The position numbers and the translations under genes were made by a program. Shown here one piece after another: positions 30,360 through 33,844 of a DNA stretch of 33,844 bases. The stretch is from DATAWZ01 sp036266975 (GTDB lineage: Bacteria; Actinomycetota; Thermoleophilia; Solirubrobacterales; Solirubrobacteraceae). Each line of letters opens with the position of its first letter. The stretch's first letter is position 1. The DNA is taken from assembly GCA_036266975.1 (NCBI GenBank), contig DATAWZ010000242.1, positions 1 through 33,844 of the forward strand, given 5' to 3'. The notes beneath the pieces are model-generated. The model was not told the DNA's origin, searched no databases, and was given only the letters and a program-made list of their open reading frames with translations.

Positions 30360-31913
30360 GTGCTCGCTCTCCCCGCGCAGGCACAGGCACAGGCACCGCC
30401 GACGCAGGCGAGCTTCGCCGGTAACCCCGCCGACCCCACCGAGGCGGTCACCGCAGACTGGACGGTCCCCGCCGGGGTCAGCACGGCGACGTTCACGCTG
30501 ACCGGCGGCAGCGGCGGCAGCGGCGGCGACATCGGAGGAACCGGCGGCGGCGCGGGCACGCTCATCGCCACGCTGCCCGTGACCCCCGGGCAGGTGTACG
30601 AGATCACGGTCGGCGGCGACGGCGCCGGCGGCGCGAGCGCGGCGAGCGAGGAGATGGTCCCCGGCGGCGCGCCGGGCGGACCGGGCGGCGGCCGGGGCGG
30701 CGGGGGCTCGTTCGTAGCGCCGTTCACGGTGGGCGGCGGTGGCGGCGGCGGCGGACAGTCCTCGGTCGCCCTGCTCGCAAACACCGCGATCGAGCCGGTG
30801 CTCACGGCCCCCGGCGGCGGGGGCGGAGGCGGCGGCGACGGGCTCGTCCTCTCCGGCGGCGCCGGTGGCAACGCCGCCCTGCCGGGCGCGATCAGCCCGG
30901 CCTCGGGCGCGACCGGCGGCGGCGCGGGGAGCGCGGCCGCGCCCGGCGCGGCGGGAACCGGGGGCCCGGACGGGATCAACGGCGTCACCGGGACCCAGAA
31001 CAACGGCGGCGCGGCGACCTCGCCGGCCAACGCGGGCGGGGCCGGCGGCGGCGGGGGCGGGGCCTACGGCGGGGGCAGCGGAGGGGGTGGCGTCGACGGC
31101 GGCGCGGGCGGAGGGGGCGGCGGCTTCCTGATCGTCACGCGGGCGACCAACGTCACCCAGTCGGTGACCAGCGGCCCGCCGCTGGTGCAGATCGCCTACA
31201 CGCCGCCCCCGGCGCCGCCGCCGGTGAGCGCGATCAAGCCCCATCCGGCGATCACGGGAACGCCGGCGCTCGGCCAGGTGCTCCAGTGCGCCTCCGGCGT
31301 GCCCGCCTCCACCGGCGCGAGCCTCAGCTACCACTGGCTGCGCGACGTCGTGCCGCTCCCCGGCCAGACCGGCCCGACCTACACGGTCGGGCCCGACGAC
31401 GTGGGCCACTACCTGCAATGCCAGGTGACCGCGAGCGACCCGGCCGGCAGCGCGACGGCGACCAGCGCGTTCGTCTCGATCCCGGTCGAGGGCGTCGGCG
31501 GCACGGTCACCGAGTCCCGCGTCGGCGCCGCGCGGGTCAGCGGCCACCGGATCCTGCTGCCGATCTTCTGCTCGCCGCAGGTCGCGGTCAGCTGCGAGAT
31601 CGACGTCAAGATCACGGCGGTCGAGACGATCGTCCGCGGCCGGATCGCCGCGGTGACCGCACGCGTGAGCGGCGCCGGGAGGCGGCGCGCAGGACGGGTC
31701 ACGCACCGGATGCTGACGCTCGCGACGCTCGCCAAGTCCTTCCCGCCCGGCGCGCACCGCGAGATCGCCGCCACCCTCGATCGCGCGGGCCTTAGGCTGC
31801 TCGCCAGCCGCCACCGCCTGCCCGTGCGCGTGCAGGTCCAGGGGACGCTCGTGGGGGCCCTGACCTCCACGCTGCGCGTGCTCACGCTCACGATCAAAGG
31901 CCGGGACCGCTGA
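30360..31913 (+). CDS. Secreted glycine-rich protein with an Ig-like domain
   Basis: 517 residues from GTG 30360, but the hydrophobic signal continues upstream in frame (RGRRLRAALIAAASVIVLALPAQAQA from about 30309), so the true start is earlier. No ATG, GTG or TTG is there; CTG 30324 is a candidate. Residues 20-265 are extremely Gly-rich, with VTPGQVYEITVGGDG as in glycine-rich surface proteins. An Ig-like segment follows (VLQCASGVPAS, SYHWLRDVVPLPGQTGPTYTV, YLQCQVTASDPAGS; two Cys likely pair). The last 120 residues are beta-rich with two more Cys. It is coupled to a GH27 gene one base later and may be a surface adhesin or matrix protein. Confidence 0.8.
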   Translation: MLALPAQAQAQAPPTQASFAGNPADPTEAVTADWTVPAGVSTATFTLTGGSGGSGGDIGGTGGGAGTLIATLPVTPGQVYEITVGGDGAGGASAASEEMVPGGAPGGPGGGRGGGGSFVAPFTVGGGGGGGGQSSVALLANTAIEPVLTAPGGGGGGGGDGLVLSGGAGGNAALPGAISPASGATGGGAGSAAAPGAAGTGGPDGINGVTGTQNNGGAATSPANAGGAGGGGGGAYGGGSGGGGVDGGAGGGGGGFLIVTRATNVTQSVTSGPPLVQIAYTPPPAPPPVSAIKPHPAITGTPALGQVLQCASGVPASTGASLSYHWLRDVVPLPGQTGPTYTVGPDDVGHYLQCQVTASDPAGSATATSAFVSIPVEGVGGTVTESRVGAARVSGHRILLPIFCSPQVAVSCEIDVKITAVETIVRGRIAAVTARVSGAGRRRAGRVTHRMLTLATLAKSFPPGAHREIAATLDRAGLRLLASRHRLPVRVQVQGTLVGALTSTLRVLTLTIKGRDR

Positions 31914-31914
31914 G

Positions 31915-33222
31915 ATGCGCCGCCACGCAATCCTGCTGGCCGCCCTGGCCCTGCTCCTCGCCGGCGCGCGCGCCGCAAGCGCGGCGACGCTCGCCCCCCC
32001 GCCGGGCACGGCGGGCAGCGCCCTGGCCCCGACCCCGTACATGGGCTGGGACTCCTACTACGCCTTCGCCGGCAAGATCAACGAGTCGACGATCCTCACC
32101 GAGGCGCACGAGCTGGTCGCCAGCGGCCTGGCCGCCGACGGCTACCGCCTGGTGTGGCTCGACGTGGGCTGGTGGCAGGGCCAGCGCGCGTCCAACGGCC
32201 AGATCGAAGTGAGCGCCACGCAATGGCCGCACGGGCTCGCCTGGCTGACCAGCACCCTGCACGCCGAGGGGCTGAAGGTGGGGATCTACACCGACGTCGG
32301 CACGACCGGCTGCGGCGGCCCGGGGACCGGCAGCTACGGCCACTACCAGCAGGACGTCAACACGTTGGCGGCCTGGGGCTTTGACGCGATCAAGGTCGAC
32401 TTCTGCGGCGGCACCCGCCTGGGCCTTGATCCTCGCACGGCCTACACCGAGTTCCACGACGCGATCGTCGACAACGCGAGCCACCGCCCGATCATCTTCA
32501 ACATCTGCAACTTCCTGCAGCCGAGCCAGATCAACCCGACGACGCCGGCGATCACCGGGTCGGGCTTCTTCACCTGGACCTACGCCCCGTCGATCGCCAC
32601 GAGCTGGCGGACCGACACCGACATCGGCGTTCCCGGCAACGTCACGTTCGCCAGCGTGCTGCGCAACATGGACGCCGACGCCGCCCACCCCCAGGCGGCC
32701 GGCCCCGGCCACTGGAACGACCCCGACTACCTCGCCCCCGACCAGGGCATGAGCGCCACGCAGTTCCGCTCGCAGCTGAGCATGTGGGCGATCCTCGCGG
32801 CGCCGCTGATGATCAGCGACAACCTCACGACGATGTCCGCGGCGACCGAGCAGGCGCTCGCCAACCGCGAGGCCATCGCGATCGACCAGGACCCGGCCGG
32901 GATCCAGGGCACGCTCGCCGCCGACTCGGGCAGCTCGCAGGTGTGGGTCAAGCCGCTCAGCGACGGCAGCCGGGCAGTCGCCCTGCTCAACCGCGGCTCG
33001 GCCGCCGCCCAGATCACGGCCAGCGCGGTCGCCGTCGGGCTGCCGCGGGCCGGCCGCTACGACGTCCGCGACGTCTGGGCGCACCGCACCACGACGACCA
33101 CCGGCACGCTCACCGCGCTCGTCCCGGGGGACGGCACCGACCTGCTGCGCGTGTCAGTCGCACCCCCGCCAAAGCCCAGGCCGAAGCGCAAACCCAAGAA
33201 ATCGAAGCGCCGCGGTCGCTGA
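31915..33222 (+). CDS. Secreted alpha-galactosidase, GH27
   Basis: 435 residues. A signal peptide (RRHAILLAALALLLAGARAASA) is followed by the GH27 opening PTPYMGWDSYYAF. The nucleophile is Asp162 in AIKVDFCGG and the acid/base is Asp236 in SWRTDTDIG. The family's PGHWNDPDYL and WAILAAPLMISDNL motifs follow, then a small beta domain. The last 20 residues are almost all Pro, Lys and Arg (PKPRPKRKPKKSKRRGR). It should release alpha-galactose (or beta-L-arabinopyranose) from extracellular glycans. Its ATG is one base after the stop of the glycine-rich gene, so it is coupled to it. Confidence 0.92.
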   Translation: MRRHAILLAALALLLAGARAASAATLAPPPGTAGSALAPTPYMGWDSYYAFAGKINESTILTEAHELVASGLAADGYRLVWLDVGWWQGQRASNGQIEVSATQWPHGLAWLTSTLHAEGLKVGIYTDVGTTGCGGPGTGSYGHYQQDVNTLAAWGFDAIKVDFCGGTRLGLDPRTAYTEFHDAIVDNASHRPIIFNICNFLQPSQINPTTPAITGSGFFTWTYAPSIATSWRTDTDIGVPGNVTFASVLRNMDADAAHPQAAGPGHWNDPDYLAPDQGMSATQFRSQLSMWAILAAPLMISDNLTTMSAATEQALANREAIAIDQDPAGIQGTLAADSGSSQVWVKPLSDGSRAVALLNRGSAAAQITASAVAVGLPRAGRYDVRDVWAHRTTTTTGTLTALVPGDGTDLLRVSVAPPPKPRPKRKPKKSKRRGR

Positions 33223-33269
33223 GGAAGGCGCGATGTGTCGATCCGGCGCCAGCCCGTTCGACGTCCAGA

Positions 33270-33308
33270 TGAACCGGCCGCGCCGAACCGGCGCCGCGTG
33301 TCGGTTCA
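33270..33308. repeat. 7-bp inverted repeat upstream of the YciI-like gene
   Basis: TGAACCG (33270-33276) and CGGTTCA (33302-33308) are separated by 25 bases. CGAACCGGC also lies in the spacer, echoing the left arm. It sits 30 bases before the start codon, so a regulatory role is possible. Confidence 0.35.
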
Positions 33309-33338
33309 CACTCCCACGGACAACCAGGAGGGCACCGC

Positions 33339-33743
33339 ATGCGATTCATGATGCTGATCTACCCGAACATCCCCCAGGACGCCCAGTGGGCGCCGACGCC
33401 CGAGACGATCGAGGTGATGGGCCGCTTCAACCAGCAGCTCTCCGATGCCGGCGTGCTACTCGCCCTGGACGGGCTGCACGGCACCCGCGAGGGTGCGCGC
33501 GTCGCGTTCACCGACGCCGGGAACACGGTGACCGATGGCCCGTTCGCCGAGGCCAAGGAGATCCTCGGCGGCTACTGGATGATCAACGTCGCCTCGCGCG
33601 AGGAGGCCGTCGGCTGGGCCTCGCGCTGCCCGGCCTCGCCGGGCCAGACCATCGAGGTCCGGCGCGTCCAGGAACTCGAGGACTTCCCGCCCGAGGTCCG
33701 CGATCTGGCCGGGCTCAAGGGCGAACCGCCGGCCGCCTCGTAG
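33339..33743 (+). CDS. YciI/DGPF-domain protein
   Basis: 134 residues. The start RFMMLIYPNI and the signature TDGPFAEAKEILGGYWMINV identify the YCII-related family of small dimeric alpha-beta proteins. Many actinobacterial members sit beside ECF sigma factors, but the window ends before such a gene could be seen. ATG 33339 follows GGAGGG. The exact function is unknown; no catalytic motif beyond the family signature is seen. Confidence 0.9.
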   Translation: MRFMMLIYPNIPQDAQWAPTPETIEVMGRFNQQLSDAGVLLALDGLHGTREGARVAFTDAGNTVTDGPFAEAKEILGGYWMINVASREEAVGWASRCPASPGQTIEVRRVQELEDFPPEVRDLAGLKGEPPAAS

Positions 33744-33844
33744 GCGAGCAAAGACGGCGCCGTGGCTAGTGGCACCTCCTGTAAATCCGCTCCCGCTTCG
33801 CGGCTGCAAATCTTCGCCTGGCGGCGTCCTCGGGAGCCGAAATA

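Noticed and set aside
33744..33844. Last 100 bases as a gene start or repeat
   Set aside because: Only a weak GC dyad (CCGC...GCGG) and no ribosome site plus start; nothing can be supported at the edge.

Overview
The window is very GC-rich with dense, often overlapping genes. It has ATG/GTG starts, several apparent leaderless promoters and actinobacterial protein types (paired acyl-CoA dehydrogenases, a YciI/DGPF protein, Clp-N and GH18 remnants). I infer a soil actinobacterium, most likely class Thermoleophilia (Solirubrobacter/Conexibacter-like). This rests on gene style, not on a marker gene. I found no rRNA, tRNA, CRISPR array, transposase or phage gene.

Layout. 1-2447: the end of an ABC-2 permease, a thiolase and a DNA-3-methyladenine glycosylase I. 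2428-11658: the most unusual part. A seven-bladed lectin-like propeller fused to a GMC oxidoreductase is divergent from an MGT-type glycosyltransferase. An apparent reverse-strand operon follows: GH31 glycosidase, a nucleotidyltransferase-fold protein with beta-sandwich domains, an HprK-like kinase, and a PqqD-like protein carrying a twin-arginine segment and a Gly/Tyr-rich tail. 11805-17639: a glycoconjugate locus with a PHP-GT4 fusion, GalU, a glucuronokinase-like GHMP kinase, a flippase-like membrane protein and a metallophosphoesterase. 17647-19900: small and secreted proteins, then a decayed stretch with a Clp-N pseudogene and a rearranged GH18 chitinase remnant. 19908-23434: an acyl-CoA dehydrogenase pair behind an operator-like dyad, a P1-family peptidase and a GNAT enzyme. 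23496-28787: MOSC, PAS and metallo-beta-lactamase-fold proteins, a TauE/SafE transporter, a NYN nuclease, a possible TIR-like protein, a GNAT enzyme and a small Cys-containing protein. 28788-33844: a spacer with nested inverted repeats, a D-2-hydroxyacid dehydrogenase, a 62-bp-period repeat, a glycine-rich secreted protein, a GH27 alpha-galactosidase and a YciI-like protein.

How the genes may work together. GalU, the GHMP kinase and the PHP-GT4 protein make a plausible UDP-sugar and glycolipid module. The kinase resembles glucuronokinase, so salvage of glucuronate to UDP-glucuronate is a reasonable hypothesis. The PqqD/HprK/nucleotidyltransferase set resembles uncharacterised peptide-handling cassettes. 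With a GMC oxidoreductase and a glycosyltransferase nearby it loosely recalls mycofactocin loci, but no radical SAM enzyme or separate precursor gene is visible. This is my best candidate for an undescribed system. All family assignments come from reading motifs; no database search was run.
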